Below are positions 33,001 to 41,642 of a stretch of DNA of 48,301 nucleotides, one piece after another. The position numbers and the translations under genes are program-made. Source of the stretch: Candidatus Hydrogenedens sp. (GTDB taxonomy: Bacteria; Hydrogenedentota; Hydrogenedentia; Hydrogenedentales; CAITNO01); NCBI GenBank assembly GCA_012522755.1, contig JAAYJV010000145.1, positions 1-48,301 of the forward strand. The letters are read 5' to 3'. How positions within the stretch are numbered: position 1 is the first letter of the stretch; every line of letters begins with the position of its first letter. A model generated the notes under the pieces. It saw only the letters and a program-made list of their open reading frames with translations, did not search any database and was not told where the DNA came from.

Positions 33001-34404
33001 GCCATGAAGCTGGATCCGGAAAATCTTCTGCTCCCATACAGGCTGGGTCTGGCGCAGCTCGAGGGCGGCAACGCCGCAGCCGCCGTGGAAAGCCTGGCCC
33101 CTCTGCTGGATGCCATGCCCTATCATGCCACTCTTCGTTATGATTATGGTCGGGCCCTGGCGGCACTCTCCCGTCATGAGGAGGCCATTGAAGCCTATGG
33201 ATGGGCCTGGCTTCTGGACAACGGCTATCTCAATGCCATCAACGGACTGGGCTTTTCTCTGTCGCTTTCCGGACGCCCCGAAGAAGCGCTGGAATGGCTG
33301 CATCTCGCCCTGCAGATGGACCCGGACAATGAAGACGGACTTTTCAACCGGGGTCATGCCCTCCATATTCTGGGTCGCTTGAAAGAGGCGGAGGACAGTT
33401 TCCGCGCCCTCCTCCGTCGTGATCCTCATCACAGCCGTGGCCTGCTCAATCTGGGCCTGATTCTGGAAAGGCAAGGACACCGGGATGCTGCGCAAGACGC
33501 TTTTGAAGCGGCACTGGTGGAAGAAGAAAGGCTGGCTCTGGCCCATCATCATCTTGCGGGTCTGCTCCGTCAGAAGGGAGAGCGTGATGACGCCATCCAT
33601 CATTATCGCCTCGCCCGGGACTATGATCCGGACAATCAGAATACCCTCATCAATCTGGGTTTTACCCTGGTCGAAATGGGCCGTATCACCGAGGCGGAAA
33701 CACTCTTCACGGAAGCACACAGCCTGGCTCCGGAAGATGCGGAAGCACTGATCGGTCTGGGCGACGTGCGCATGGCACGCAATGCCCTCGCTGAAGCGGA
33801 AGAAGCCTATGTGGAGGCCTTGAGTCTGGCACCGGATAATCCCGTGGCCCTCAAGCAATATGGCTTTCTCTTTCTCCAGCAGGGCAAGAGCCTGGAAGCT
33901 CTGGAAAACTTTGAAAAAGCGCTCTTCGCTCTTCCCGATGATGCAGGACTCTATTGCGGGCTGGGTGATGTCGCCTTTGCCCGGGGCGACCTTGAGCATG
34001 CCGAAGCCCATTATCAGAAAGCCGTGGAACTGTATCCGGACTTTGCTCTGGCCTGGAACAACTACGGCGACCTTCTCGCCCGGCGAGGCCAGACAAACGA
34101 TGCTATCCGGGCCTATGAGAAAGCGCGGGCTCTGGAGCCGGACAACATCAGCGTACTCCTTAATCTGGGGAGACTCCATGCCCGCGAAAAAGAGGTGGAG
34201 CAGGCTCTGGAGGTTCTGGAAACAGCCTTGCGTCTGGAACCGGAAAACCTCCGGGTACGCGCACTCGTGGGAGACATGAAGCTGCTGGGCGGCGATGTGG
34301 AGGCCGCTGTTCGTGAATACAACCGTATTCTTCTGGAGCGGCCGGACTGGCTGGATATCCGTGACAAAATGGAATCGGCCCGGACACAGAGTGCATCTTC
34401 CTGA
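30064..34404 (+). CDS. Giant membrane glycosyltransferase/TPR protein
   Basis: A 1446-residue protein. Residues about 35-500 are a polytopic membrane region resembling GT39/ArnT/PMT-type glycosyltransferases: 'HDAEFRDYWARAIVTGDW' has the acidic motif of the first periplasmic loop and 'PHAPGYSWFLSGVYRIFG' follows. From about residue 520 to the end come roughly 25 tetratricopeptide repeats, recognisable as 'YYNQGMVLLTLNRPDEAVE', 'YSNLGLSLARLQQPEEAKE' and similar. The enzyme part may transfer a lipid-linked sugar to protein and the TPR part may select substrates or assemble a complex. Which side of the membrane the repeats face is unclear. It follows the J-domain gene by four bases. Confidence 0.87.
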   Translation: MMPSKHHVTSSTEAETVPQESVSTTSSDQIKKMSPRLRRCLLILCLIIAAAIRGFLFVEYRTSPDYEHPLHDAEFRDYWARAIVTGDWTPPPGRNDPFADWLPHPHAPGYSWFLSGVYRIFGLGYDAPRLVQMFLGLLSILLLYDIARRLHNESAALIAAAMMALYFIFPLYEMDLGPISAIIFLLLYLIRSGARSLKRPRFLRDMTSGFLAGAVSIMRREFMPFGILFLGMHLYGYWKKGKWKEAAVAATVWSICFILPSVPGSIYNYKNTGELPLLGSEGTCLFYCSNNQWATGYNPDSPDLRAFIHDDDWSLFAFPAMLEGYAKAHNIKKHSYHDLIDHLKTMNQNFLTHETGRILKLMLKKQALFWGPVEIDENKVVACEKEHYAVIRYLPGFTPVLAVSVIGAALIFIRGIRRQKGFSRGKWILWGILLLSILAYSGIFSLFYVTARYRIPVIPILILFASAAVADWIDCLRCGHFKKALVGLGTFLLLMVLLSRPLVAFTPDTERWLDERRRAWVKINKADEGIADLERWNSRHPQSAGGHYHLALLLIEKGQPEEALKDLQTATALDPEYHVAYYNQGMVLLTLNRPDEAVESFKIRLERAEKDERAWFGLSQAWQALGNIEAQQNALDQALALKAGYPEALVDRSILFLKEGKRIQATELLEQALKASPGYAMAEFNLGLLYAEEGRYSTALDFFGAALTHGPGRADFHYNTGLVLIQLQQYEEAVRHFQEALVLQPDYPEIYSNLGLSLARLQQPEEAKEAFDRAFELLPHSGDTLYNHGCALNSLGDHEGARKHFEAVLEEEPSHGKALFELALLDMADNNLESALQHLNRAQPILSGDPEISYNLALIRQRQHNINEAQRYFSDTLQLNPDHFGANRGLGTLLRGADDSFSALPFLEVALRAEEGQEDGDLYYEYGLALKALERYDEAEEALVRAAELVPESADIQSHGALNYIAQGRYDEAASHFEKAMKLDPENLLLPYRLGLAQLEGGNAAAAVESLAPLLDAMPYHATLRYDYGRALAALSRHEEAIEAYGWAWLLDNGYLNAINGLGFSLSLSGRPEEALEWLHLALQMDPDNEDGLFNRGHALHILGRLKEAEDSFRALLRRDPHHSRGLLNLGLILERQGHRDAAQDAFEAALVEEERLALAHHHLAGLLRQKGERDDAIHHYRLARDYDPDNQNTLINLGFTLVEMGRITEAETLFTEAHSLAPEDAEALIGLGDVRMARNALAEAEEAYVEALSLAPDNPVALKQYGFLFLQQGKSLEALENFEKALFALPDDAGLYCGLGDVAFARGDLEHAEAHYQKAVELYPDFALAWNNYGDLLARRGQTNDAIRAYEKARALEPDNISVLLNLGRLHAREKEVEQALEVLETALRLEPENLRVRALVGDMKLLGGDVEAAVREYNRILLERPDWLDIRDKMESARTQSASS

Positions 34405-34471
34405 CCTGCGTGACTCGTCGTCCTGACCTGCGATTCTGGTATACTATCCACTCCAGCGGAGACCACCGGAG

Positions 34472-34500
34472 TTGACTTGAATACAGCCGGTCGATACACT
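34472..34500 (+). promoter_or_regulatory. Promoter of the PIG-L/ABC transporter cluster
   Basis: TTGACT (34472-34477) and TACACT (34495-34500) are separated by exactly 17 bases and lie 58 bases upstream of the deacetylase start. Confidence 0.6.
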
Positions 34501-34558
34501 TGATTCTATTGCAGAAACAGCGTGTTTGCTTTCCCATAAAATCATAAAGGATTCAACC

Positions 34559-35410
34559 ATGAACTTTACACTTCCCGATGCCGAAGTCTTTGTGCCTGAT
34601 AACGCAGCTCTTCCCGGAGCGCTGAGCCGGGTCACCCACCTGGCCGTAGGCGCTCACCAGGACGACCTGGAAATCATGGCCGCCGATGGCATTCTCAAAT
34701 GCTTTCAACAGCCGGACAAATGGTTTGCCGGCGTTGTGGTGACCAACGGCGGAGGCTCACCCCGGACAGGTCTTTATGCCCATCTCAGCGATGAGGAAAT
34801 GATGGAAGTACGGCGTACGGAGCAGAAGAAAGCCGCCATCATCGGTGATTATGCAGCCCAGTTCCTGCTCAACCATCCGAGCAGCGCTGTGAAGGACGGC
34901 AAGAATACCGATGTGGTGGACGATCTCACAGCCCTGCTGAAGGCGACCCGTCCGGAAGTGATCTATACACACAATCCCGCGGATAAACACGATACCCATG
35001 TGGGCGTATTGCTCAAGCTCGTGGCGGCATTGCGCCGGCTTCCCCAGGAAGAGCGTCCCCGACACGTGTACGGCTGTGAGGTCTGGCGTGATCTTGACTG
35101 GATGTGTGACGGGGACAAGGTCGCTTTTGATGTTTCGGAACATGAAAATCTTCAGGCCGCGCTGGTCGGTGTTTTCGATTCGCAGGTTGCCGGTGGAAAA
35201 CGCTATGACCTGGCCACCCTCGGCCGGCGGCGTGCCCATGCCACGTACAGTGCCTCTCACGCAGTGGACACGGCAACCGCTGTAATTTATGCCATGGACC
35301 TGAGTCCGCTCCTGAACGATGATTCGCTCACGCTCAATGATCTCGTGGATGCGCATATGCAACGCTTCAATGACGAAGTGAGCGACAGGATCCGTCGGAT
35401 GGCTGAATAA
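34559..35410 (+). CDS. PIG-L (LmbE-like) family deacetylase
   Basis: A 283-residue protein of the zinc-dependent N-acetylglucosaminyl deacetylase family. The metal/catalytic motif usually written AHPDDxE is 'AHQDDLE' here, with Gln in place of Pro, and 'KHDTHVG' supplies the later His residues. I chose the ATG at 34559, which has AAGGA seven bases upstream; the frame stays open for 11 codons before it. Products of this family include deacetylated amino sugars and thiol-glycosides. It is followed by an oligopeptide-type transporter and sugar oxidoreductases, so it may act on an imported amide or N-acetyl sugar. Confidence 0.85.
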   Translation: MNFTLPDAEVFVPDNAALPGALSRVTHLAVGAHQDDLEIMAADGILKCFQQPDKWFAGVVVTNGGGSPRTGLYAHLSDEEMMEVRRTEQKKAAIIGDYAAQFLLNHPSSAVKDGKNTDVVDDLTALLKATRPEVIYTHNPADKHDTHVGVLLKLVAALRRLPQEERPRHVYGCEVWRDLDWMCDGDKVAFDVSEHENLQAALVGVFDSQVAGGKRYDLATLGRRRAHATYSASHAVDTATAVIYAMDLSPLLNDDSLTLNDLVDAHMQRFNDEVSDRIRRMAE

Positions 35411-35461
35411 GAACCCGGGCACTTTCCCGGTCTTTCCCCTGAACTCTGGAGAAAGAGGACA

Positions 35462-37135
35462 ATGAAACAGTGCAGATTTTTGAGCCTCCTCCTACTGGTG
35501 GCCTTTGTGGCCGGTTGCAATGCGCCATCCAGGAAAACGGCTGATCCCGGAGAGATTCTCAGCGAATACATGGCTGATGCCACCCCGGAACCGGGCGACG
35601 TGTTGCGGCTGCTCCTCCCGGCCGAAATGCCCCATCTGAATCCGCTCACGAGCACGGACTATTACGCCAGCACGGTACTGGCCTGGGTTTTCGACACGCT
35701 GCTGGACCGTGATCAGGAGACGCTGGAAAGTCAGCCAGCCCTGGCGGAGCGCTGGGAGATCTCTGAGGATCATCTGGCCTACACCTTTTATCTGCGCCGG
35801 GATGTCGTCTTTTCTGATGGTGCTCCCCTCACGGCAAGAGATGTGAAATTCACCTTTGACAAGGTCATGGATCCCGCTGTTGATGCACCCAACCTGCGCA
35901 ACTATTATATTGATATCCGTGAATGTGAGGTACTCGACGAGTATACCGTCCGCTTTGTCTGCAACGAAGCCTATTACCAGCACCTGATCATGCTCGGAGG
36001 ACTGAGCATCATTCCCGAGCATATTTACGGCGAAGGCGATTTCAACCGTCATGCGAACAACCGCAAACCTGTCGGTTCGGGCATGTATACTCTGGAAGAA
36101 TGGGAGACCGGTCAGCGGATCAGCCTCCATAGAAATGACAGCTATTGGGGAACCCGGGAGAAAGGATGGCCCTGGTTTGACCGCATTGAATATGCCATCA
36201 TCCCCGATGACAATACGGCCTTTCAAGTGCTGACCAAGGGCGAGCTCGATTTCATGAGCATGCCTGCGGAGCTCTTCATGCGGCGGGCCAATACAGCGCG
36301 CTTTCAACAACGCTTCAACCGATTCGCCTATTTCAGACCCGCTTACAACTATCTGGGCTGGAACATGCGCAAGTCCATGTTTCAGGACAAGAGAACGCGG
36401 CAGGCCCTCACCATGCTTCTCGACAGAGAGCTGATCCGCGATGAGATCTATTACGGCCAGGCCGAGGTCATTGCCGGGAACTTCATGCCCGGATCCGCCG
36501 AATGGAACGAAGACATTGAGCCCTGGCCCTTTGACCCGGAAAGAGCAAAGGAACTGCTGGCCAGAATGGGCTGGGAAGCCAATGAAAAGACCGGGCTGCT
36601 GGAACGCAACGGCATCCCCTTCCGCTTTGATGCGGCCACGACCAACCAGAATCCCGTGGCGGAAAAAGTGCTCACCTTGTATAAAGAGGAGCTGGCGCGG
36701 GTGGGCATTGAACTCACCATCCGACTCATGGAATGGGCCTCTTTGCTTGAACGGGTGGACAAGCGGGAATTTGATGCCATCCTCATGGGCTGGAGCATGC
36801 CTCCCGACCCCGATCCTTATCAGGTGTGGCATTCCTCCCAGGCCGATGCGGGCTCCAATTATGTGGGGTTCATTAATCCCGAGGCCGATGAGATTGTGGA
36901 AGCTGCAAGGCGTTCCTTTGACAAAGAGGAACGGATCCGGCTGTACAAGCGTTTTCAGGAAATCCTCCACGAAGAACAGCCTTACCTTTTTCTGCTGACT
37001 CCGAAAGTACTGGCGGCGGGAGACAAACGCCTGCATGGCATTCAGGTCTATCCCTTCGGCGTGGATCAGCGGGAATGGTTTGTACCCCGGGATCTGCAAC
37101 GGATCAGCCGCGAAGGCATGCCTGTGAAACCCTGA
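35462..37135 (+). CDS. ABC transporter substrate-binding lipoprotein (family 5)
   Basis: A 557-residue extracytoplasmic binding protein. The signal peptide ends in a lipobox ('VAFVAGC'). 'LAERWEISEDHLAYTFYLRRDVVFSDGAPLTARDVKFTFD' features and 'VGSGMYTLEEW' are typical of SBP_bac_5 proteins (OppA, DppA), which bind peptides, nickel complexes or glycosides. It lies 51 bases after the deacetylase and 14 bases before the first permease gene. Ligand unknown. Confidence 0.93.
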   Translation: MKQCRFLSLLLLVAFVAGCNAPSRKTADPGEILSEYMADATPEPGDVLRLLLPAEMPHLNPLTSTDYYASTVLAWVFDTLLDRDQETLESQPALAERWEISEDHLAYTFYLRRDVVFSDGAPLTARDVKFTFDKVMDPAVDAPNLRNYYIDIRECEVLDEYTVRFVCNEAYYQHLIMLGGLSIIPEHIYGEGDFNRHANNRKPVGSGMYTLEEWETGQRISLHRNDSYWGTREKGWPWFDRIEYAIIPDDNTAFQVLTKGELDFMSMPAELFMRRANTARFQQRFNRFAYFRPAYNYLGWNMRKSMFQDKRTRQALTMLLDRELIRDEIYYGQAEVIAGNFMPGSAEWNEDIEPWPFDPERAKELLARMGWEANEKTGLLERNGIPFRFDAATTNQNPVAEKVLTLYKEELARVGIELTIRLMEWASLLERVDKREFDAILMGWSMPPDPDPYQVWHSSQADAGSNYVGFINPEADEIVEAARRSFDKEERIRLYKRFQEILHEEQPYLFLLTPKVLAAGDKRLHGIQVYPFGVDQREWFVPRDLQRISREGMPVKP

Positions 37136-37149
37136 GCTGAGGAAGTGCC

Positions 37150-38145
37150 ATGCGTGCTTATATCATCCGAAGACTGCTGCTGATCATCCCCACTTTTCTG
37201 GGGATCAGTCTGCTCACCTTCATGCTGATCCAGCTGGCGCCGGGAAGTCCCATTGCCTTCAAGCTGCAGGGGATGGAAGGTTCCATGCAGGCCGATGCAG
37301 CCACGCAGGAGATTATCGAACAGACCAAGGCACTCTATGGCCTGGATAAACCGATCCCCGTCCAGTATGTGCTCTGGCTGGGCCGTATGGTGCGTCTCGA
37401 TTTCGGGAACAGCATGAAAGATCAGCGGCCGGTCATGGATAAAATCGCCGAGGCTCTGCCCATCACGCTGCTATTCAATCTGCTGTCCCTGATTTTCATT
37501 TATATTCTCGCCATTCCCATGGGGCTCTTCTCAGCCACCCATTCCGGTACCTGGCAGGACAGCACCCTCACCTTCACGCTCTTCCTTTTATACAGTATGC
37601 CCGCATTCTGGGTGGCCATGCTGCTTGTTCTCTTTCTGGGCGGAGGCGAATATCTCAATCTCTTTCCCATCCAGGGGCTTCACTCGGCCGAGGCCGCTTC
37701 CTTCTCTCCCCTCATGCGCATTCTCGATCAGCTCTGGCATATGGCACTGCCGCTCTTCTGCATGACCTATGGCGGACTGGCCTTTCTCTCGCGATACATG
37801 CGTTCCGGGATGCTCGATGTGCTCCGTCAGGATTACATCCGCACAGCCCGGGCCTATGGCTTTTCAGAGCGGACCATCGTCTGGAAATATGCACTGCGCA
37901 ATGCGCTCATCCCCATTGTCACGCTGCTGGGCGGGCTGCTGCCCGGGCTCATCGGCGGCAGCATCATCATTGAAAGCATATTCTCCATTCCGGGCATGGG
38001 CCGCCTCGCCTTCGAAGCCGTGCTCAGCCGCGATTATCCTCTGATCATGGGCGATGTGACCATTGTCGCCCTTCTCACTCTGGCAGGTCTCCTGCTCAGC
38101 GATATCCTTTATGTTTTTGTTGACCCCAGGATCAAACTCGGATGA
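37150..38145 (+). CDS. ABC transporter permease, DppB/OppB type
   Basis: A 331-residue inner-membrane permease with six spans. The N-terminus 'RRLLLIIPTFLGISLLTFMLIQLAPGSP' is characteristic, and the cytoplasmic EAA loop is 'ARAYGFSERTIVWKYALRNALIPIV', which contacts the ATPase. GAGGAA precedes the ATG. Its stop overlaps the next permease start by four bases, so the two are translationally coupled. No ATPase gene follows in the window. Confidence 0.94.
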   Translation: MRAYIIRRLLLIIPTFLGISLLTFMLIQLAPGSPIAFKLQGMEGSMQADAATQEIIEQTKALYGLDKPIPVQYVLWLGRMVRLDFGNSMKDQRPVMDKIAEALPITLLFNLLSLIFIYILAIPMGLFSATHSGTWQDSTLTFTLFLLYSMPAFWVAMLLVLFLGGGEYLNLFPIQGLHSAEAASFSPLMRILDQLWHMALPLFCMTYGGLAFLSRYMRSGMLDVLRQDYIRTARAYGFSERTIVWKYALRNALIPIVTLLGGLLPGLIGGSIIIESIFSIPGMGRLAFEAVLSRDYPLIMGDVTIVALLTLAGLLLSDILYVFVDPRIKLG

Positions 38146-39161
38146 GTGCAACGCCAGACAACATGGAACAGACAAACCGAAGCAGTCCCGTATGGCGCCA
38201 GTTCAAAAAAAATAAATTCGCACTGGCCGGCCTCTTTCTGGCTGTGTGCATGGGTATCGTGGGACTTCTGGCTCCTTTTCTCGCCGGCGATGTGCCCGTG
38301 CTCATGAAAAAAGACGGGCGGCTCTATCTCTTCCCCAACCTCATCCGTTACCAGCAGCTGCAGGCGGAAAATCTGTATCAGAATTTTGACCGATGGGAAG
38401 CCGGTGACGGAGAATTCGCCATCAGACCCCTTGTCCCTCATGGTCCGCTCCGTCAGAATCTGCGGGACAGGCTTCAGGGACCTTCCCGGGAACATCTTCT
38501 CGGAACCGATGACCGGGGCCGCGATGTACTCAGTCGCATCATCTGGGGAACCCGTGTTTCCATGTCCGTGGGTTTTATCGCCGAGGGCATCGCGGTGATT
38601 CTGGGTATTCTTCTGGGTGCTCTCGCCGGTTATTATGGCGGCAAAATGGATATGCTCGTACTGCGCCTGGTGGAAATCTGGATTTGTGTTCCCTCCTTTT
38701 TTCTGGTCATCACGGTCATGGCATTTCTTGAGCCCAGCATTTTCAATATCATGGTGGTTATCGGTCTTACAGGCTGGCCCGGTATCGCCCGGCTCGTGCG
38801 TGGTGAATTCCTCAAACAGAAACAACAGGAATATGCACTGGCCGCCCGAGCCGCAGGACTCAACGACCGGAGAATCATTTTCCGCCATCTCCTCCCCAAT
38901 TCGCTCAGCCCTGTTTTTGTGAGCGCCACCTTCGGCGTGGCCGGTGCCATCCTCACCGAATCGGCTCTGAGCTTTCTGGGCTTCGGCGTGCCACCGCCCA
39001 CGGCCAGTTGGGGAGAGATCCTCAAGCAAAGCCAGAGCTATGTCGATTTCGGATGGTGGCTCGTTGCTTTTCCGGGCATCGCTGTTTTCATTACCGTCGT
39101 CTCTTTCAATCTCGTTGGCGACGGGCTCCGTGATGCTCTGGATCCCCGCCTGCGTCAATAA
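38142..39161 (+). CDS. ABC transporter permease, DppC/OppC type
   Basis: A 339-residue permease, partner of the preceding DppB-type gene, from which it starts in an ATGA overlap. 'FKKNKFALAGLFLAV' is the N-terminal motif, 'LLGTDDRGRDVLSRIIWGTRVSM' opens the core, and 'ARAAGLNDRRIIFRHLLPNSL' is the EAA loop. A periplasmic insert of about 60 residues lies between the first and second spans, longer than in typical DppC and more like glycoside/peptide OppC proteins. The usual oppD/oppF ATPase genes are absent; a shared ATPase elsewhere is implied. Confidence 0.94.
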   Translation: MSATPDNMEQTNRSSPVWRQFKKNKFALAGLFLAVCMGIVGLLAPFLAGDVPVLMKKDGRLYLFPNLIRYQQLQAENLYQNFDRWEAGDGEFAIRPLVPHGPLRQNLRDRLQGPSREHLLGTDDRGRDVLSRIIWGTRVSMSVGFIAEGIAVILGILLGALAGYYGGKMDMLVLRLVEIWICVPSFFLVITVMAFLEPSIFNIMVVIGLTGWPGIARLVRGEFLKQKQQEYALAARAAGLNDRRIIFRHLLPNSLSPVFVSATFGVAGAILTESALSFLGFGVPPPTASWGEILKQSQSYVDFGWWLVAFPGIAVFITVVSFNLVGDGLRDALDPRLRQ

Positions 39162-39278
39162 CCCCTTCCCTTTGACGACGGGAACAGTTCACCGCTTTCA
39201 TCTGTTAGTAGAACTGTGCGTGCAACCCGGAAACCTGTCCATTCCAATGCGTTTTCAACCCTTACAAGGAGTCTGTCC

Positions 39279-40034
39279 ATGAGCAGCCATTCACTGAAAG
39301 GCAAAGTTGCAGTCGTTGCCGGCGGCGGTAAAAATCTCGGAGGCATGATCAGCCGTGCTTTCGCCCGGGAAGGAGCCAAAGTACTGGTCCATTACAACAC
39401 CGATGCCAGCTGTCAGGAAGCGGAAGATACTGTAAAAGCCATTCAGGAAATGGGCGGCGAAGCCTTTGCTTATCAGGGAGATCTCACAAAACCCGCCAAC
39501 ATCCGCACCATGTTCGCCCGGGCAAAAGAGCGCTTCGGTGCTGTGGACATTGCTGTCAACTCTGTGGGAAAAGTATTGCGCAAACCCATCCTCGAAACAA
39601 CAGAAGAAGAATTCGATGCCGTTCTGGCGGCCAATGCCAAAGTGGCGTATTTCTTCATTCAGGAAGCGGGTCGCCATCTGAGCGACGACGGCAAACTCAT
39701 CACGATTTTAAGCTCCCTGCTGGCGGCCTTCACAGACGGTTATTCCACTTATGCCGGCGGAAAAGCAGCGGCCGAACACTATACCCGTGCCGCAGCGAAA
39801 GAATTTACGCCCCGCGGCATATCCGTCAACGCCGTGGCACCCGGACCCATGGATACGCCTTTTTTCTACGGACAGGAAACCCCTGAACGGGTCGCTTTTC
39901 ACAAGTCACAGGCACTGAAAGGACAACTGACCCGGGTGGAAGATATCGTGCCCATCGTCACATTCCTGGCCACTGATGGCTGGTGGATGAGCGGCCAGAC
40001 TCTCTTCGCCAATGGCGCCTATGCCACACGATAG
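39279..40034 (+). CDS. SDR-family oxidoreductase
   Basis: A 251-residue classical short-chain dehydrogenase. 'VAGGGKNLGGMIS' is the cofactor loop, 'NSVGK' the central motif, 'ILSSLLAAF' gives the Ser and 'YSTYAGGKAA' the Tyr and Lys. It resembles 3-oxoacyl-ACP-reductase-like and sugar dehydrogenase members. I chose the ATG at 39279 because AAGGAG stands seven bases upstream and it leads directly into the Rossmann strand; the frame is open further upstream without conservation. It is 117 bases past the permease gene and may belong to the same catabolic cluster. Confidence 0.9.
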   Translation: MSSHSLKGKVAVVAGGGKNLGGMISRAFAREGAKVLVHYNTDASCQEAEDTVKAIQEMGGEAFAYQGDLTKPANIRTMFARAKERFGAVDIAVNSVGKVLRKPILETTEEEFDAVLAANAKVAYFFIQEAGRHLSDDGKLITILSSLLAAFTDGYSTYAGGKAAAEHYTRAAAKEFTPRGISVNAVAPGPMDTPFFYGQETPERVAFHKSQALKGQLTRVEDIVPIVTFLATDGWWMSGQTLFANGAYATR

Positions 40035-40289
40035 TCACCGGAAAATTCAATCTCTGCTTTTGTGAAATAAAAACATCAGGACAATCCATCGGGTCCGCCA
40101 GGGCTTTTGGTCGGGGTCCGGGCTGAAATGGGCACGCCATGCCCTGCCTCAACCTCGTCCCTCGCCCTTCTCTTGATATCTCCCCATGATTACCGGCAAA
40201 ATGATGGCTGTGTGGATTGTTTGAACCCGAGTCCTGATTTCTTCCACTCAGTCAGCGGAAGAGCAGGTACAACTGATTGGATTTGCCAA

Positions 40290-41594
40290 ATGGAAACAAA
40301 AATCAACCGCCGCCGTTTCATGCAAAACTCTTTGGCCGCAAGTGCCGCCATGGGACTCCCTTATTTTCTGAGCACCAGTGCCCGGGCCGCCGATGGAGCC
40401 GTTCCCGCTTCCGACAGAATCACTATCGGCTGCATTGGTGTGGGACGGATGGGCCGCAACAATCTTGACGACTTCATCAAGCTTCCCGATTGTCAGATTG
40501 TGGCTGTTTGCGACACCTATCAGGAAAATCTTGATCTGGCCAAAGACATTGTGGACAGCAATTATAAAAACACGGACTGCGCTGTCTATGGTGATTTCCG
40601 GGATGTTCTCGCCCGTAAAGATATTGATGCCGTCATTATCTCGGTACAGGATCACTGGCATGGAATCATCGCCACGGCTGCAGCCAAAGCGGGCAAGGAC
40701 ATCTATTGTGAGAAACCGCTGGGCATTTCCATTGCCGAGTCCCGGGCCATTCTCGACGCTGTCCGCGAGAATAACCGGGTTCTGCAGACAGGCACCTGGC
40801 AACGGTCATTGAAACCTTTTCAGCATGCCTGTACCCTGGCGAGAAACGGTTACCTCGGCGAAATCCACACCGTGGAAGTGGGCTCACCTTGTCCCGATTA
40901 CTATGCACGACATACGGGCGATCTGGGCGAGCATCCCGTTCCCGATGGCTTTGACTGGGAAATGTGGCGCGGCCCGGCTCCTGATGTGCCCTACAATCCC
41001 GGCCGTGTGGGCTGGCCCGATTGGTATCTGATTTACGACTATTGCCTGGGCTTCATCACCAACTGGGGTGTCCATCACCTGGACATTGCCAACTGGGGTT
41101 GTCCACGGGTCGGTTCCGAGCCCTTTGAAGTGGAATGCAAAGAAACTTTCCGTGATACAGGCTTTACCAACAACTCCAAGAAATGGGATGCTCTCTTCAC
41201 CTATGAAGGCGGCTTGAAAATGATTTTCAAAGACGATCACCAGGCCGAACGGGGCTGCCGCTTTGTGGGCGATGAAGGCTGGGTCCGTGTCGACCGTGAC
41301 GGTATCTGGTCGGGCCCGCAGTCATTGCTGAAAGTGGAATTCAAAGACGAGGATCTCCGGCTCACCGATTCGACCAACCACGGCGCTGATCTGTTGAAAG
41401 CGATCCGAAACCGTACAAAACCCGTATCCGATGTGGAACAAGGGCATATCGCCTCCTGTCTGGGCATGGTGGCGGATGTTGCCGGACGGATCGGCACGAA
41501 ATTGTCCTGGGACCCCAAGGCGGAACGTTTTACAAACAGCGAAGCCGCTAATGCCCATCTCAGCAGAGAAATGCACTACGGCTGGTCTCTCTGA
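40290..41594 (+). CDS. Gfo/Idh/MocA-family oxidoreductase, Tat-exported
   Basis: A 434-residue protein starting at ATG 40290, where a twin-arginine signal begins ('NRRRFMQNSLAASAAMG', then 'STSARAADG'). The frame is open further upstream but that part lacks a ribosome site and conservation. 'TIGCIGVGRMGRNN' binds NAD(P), 'CEKPLGIS' is the family's EKP motif and 'GVHHLDIANWG' lies near the active site. Members oxidise or epimerise sugars and inositols, and Tat-exported, cofactor-retaining versions are common in planctomycete-like bacteria. It faces the convergent TIM-barrel isomerase gene with 48 bases between stops. Confidence 0.92.
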   Translation: METKINRRRFMQNSLAASAAMGLPYFLSTSARAADGAVPASDRITIGCIGVGRMGRNNLDDFIKLPDCQIVAVCDTYQENLDLAKDIVDSNYKNTDCAVYGDFRDVLARKDIDAVIISVQDHWHGIIATAAAKAGKDIYCEKPLGISIAESRAILDAVRENNRVLQTGTWQRSLKPFQHACTLARNGYLGEIHTVEVGSPCPDYYARHTGDLGEHPVPDGFDWEMWRGPAPDVPYNPGRVGWPDWYLIYDYCLGFITNWGVHHLDIANWGCPRVGSEPFEVECKETFRDTGFTNNSKKWDALFTYEGGLKMIFKDDHQAERGCRFVGDEGWVRVDRDGIWSGPQSLLKVEFKDEDLRLTDSTNHGADLLKAIRNRTKPVSDVEQGHIASCLGMVADVAGRIGTKLSWDPKAERFTNSEAANAHLSREMHYGWSL

Positions 41595-41642
41595 GTTTCA
41601 GAGCATGATAAATACTGATCCTGTCGCCCGGGTTCTTGCGGC

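Noticed and set aside
32920-34179. 419-codon minus-strand frame opposite the TPR region
   Set aside because: Shadow produced by the repetitive codon use of the TPRs; no ribosome site or family.
35492-37099. 535-codon minus-strand open frame opposite the binding-protein gene
   Set aside because: Antisense shadow of a convincing SBP_bac_5 lipoprotein; His/Gly-rich composition typical of a reverse frame.
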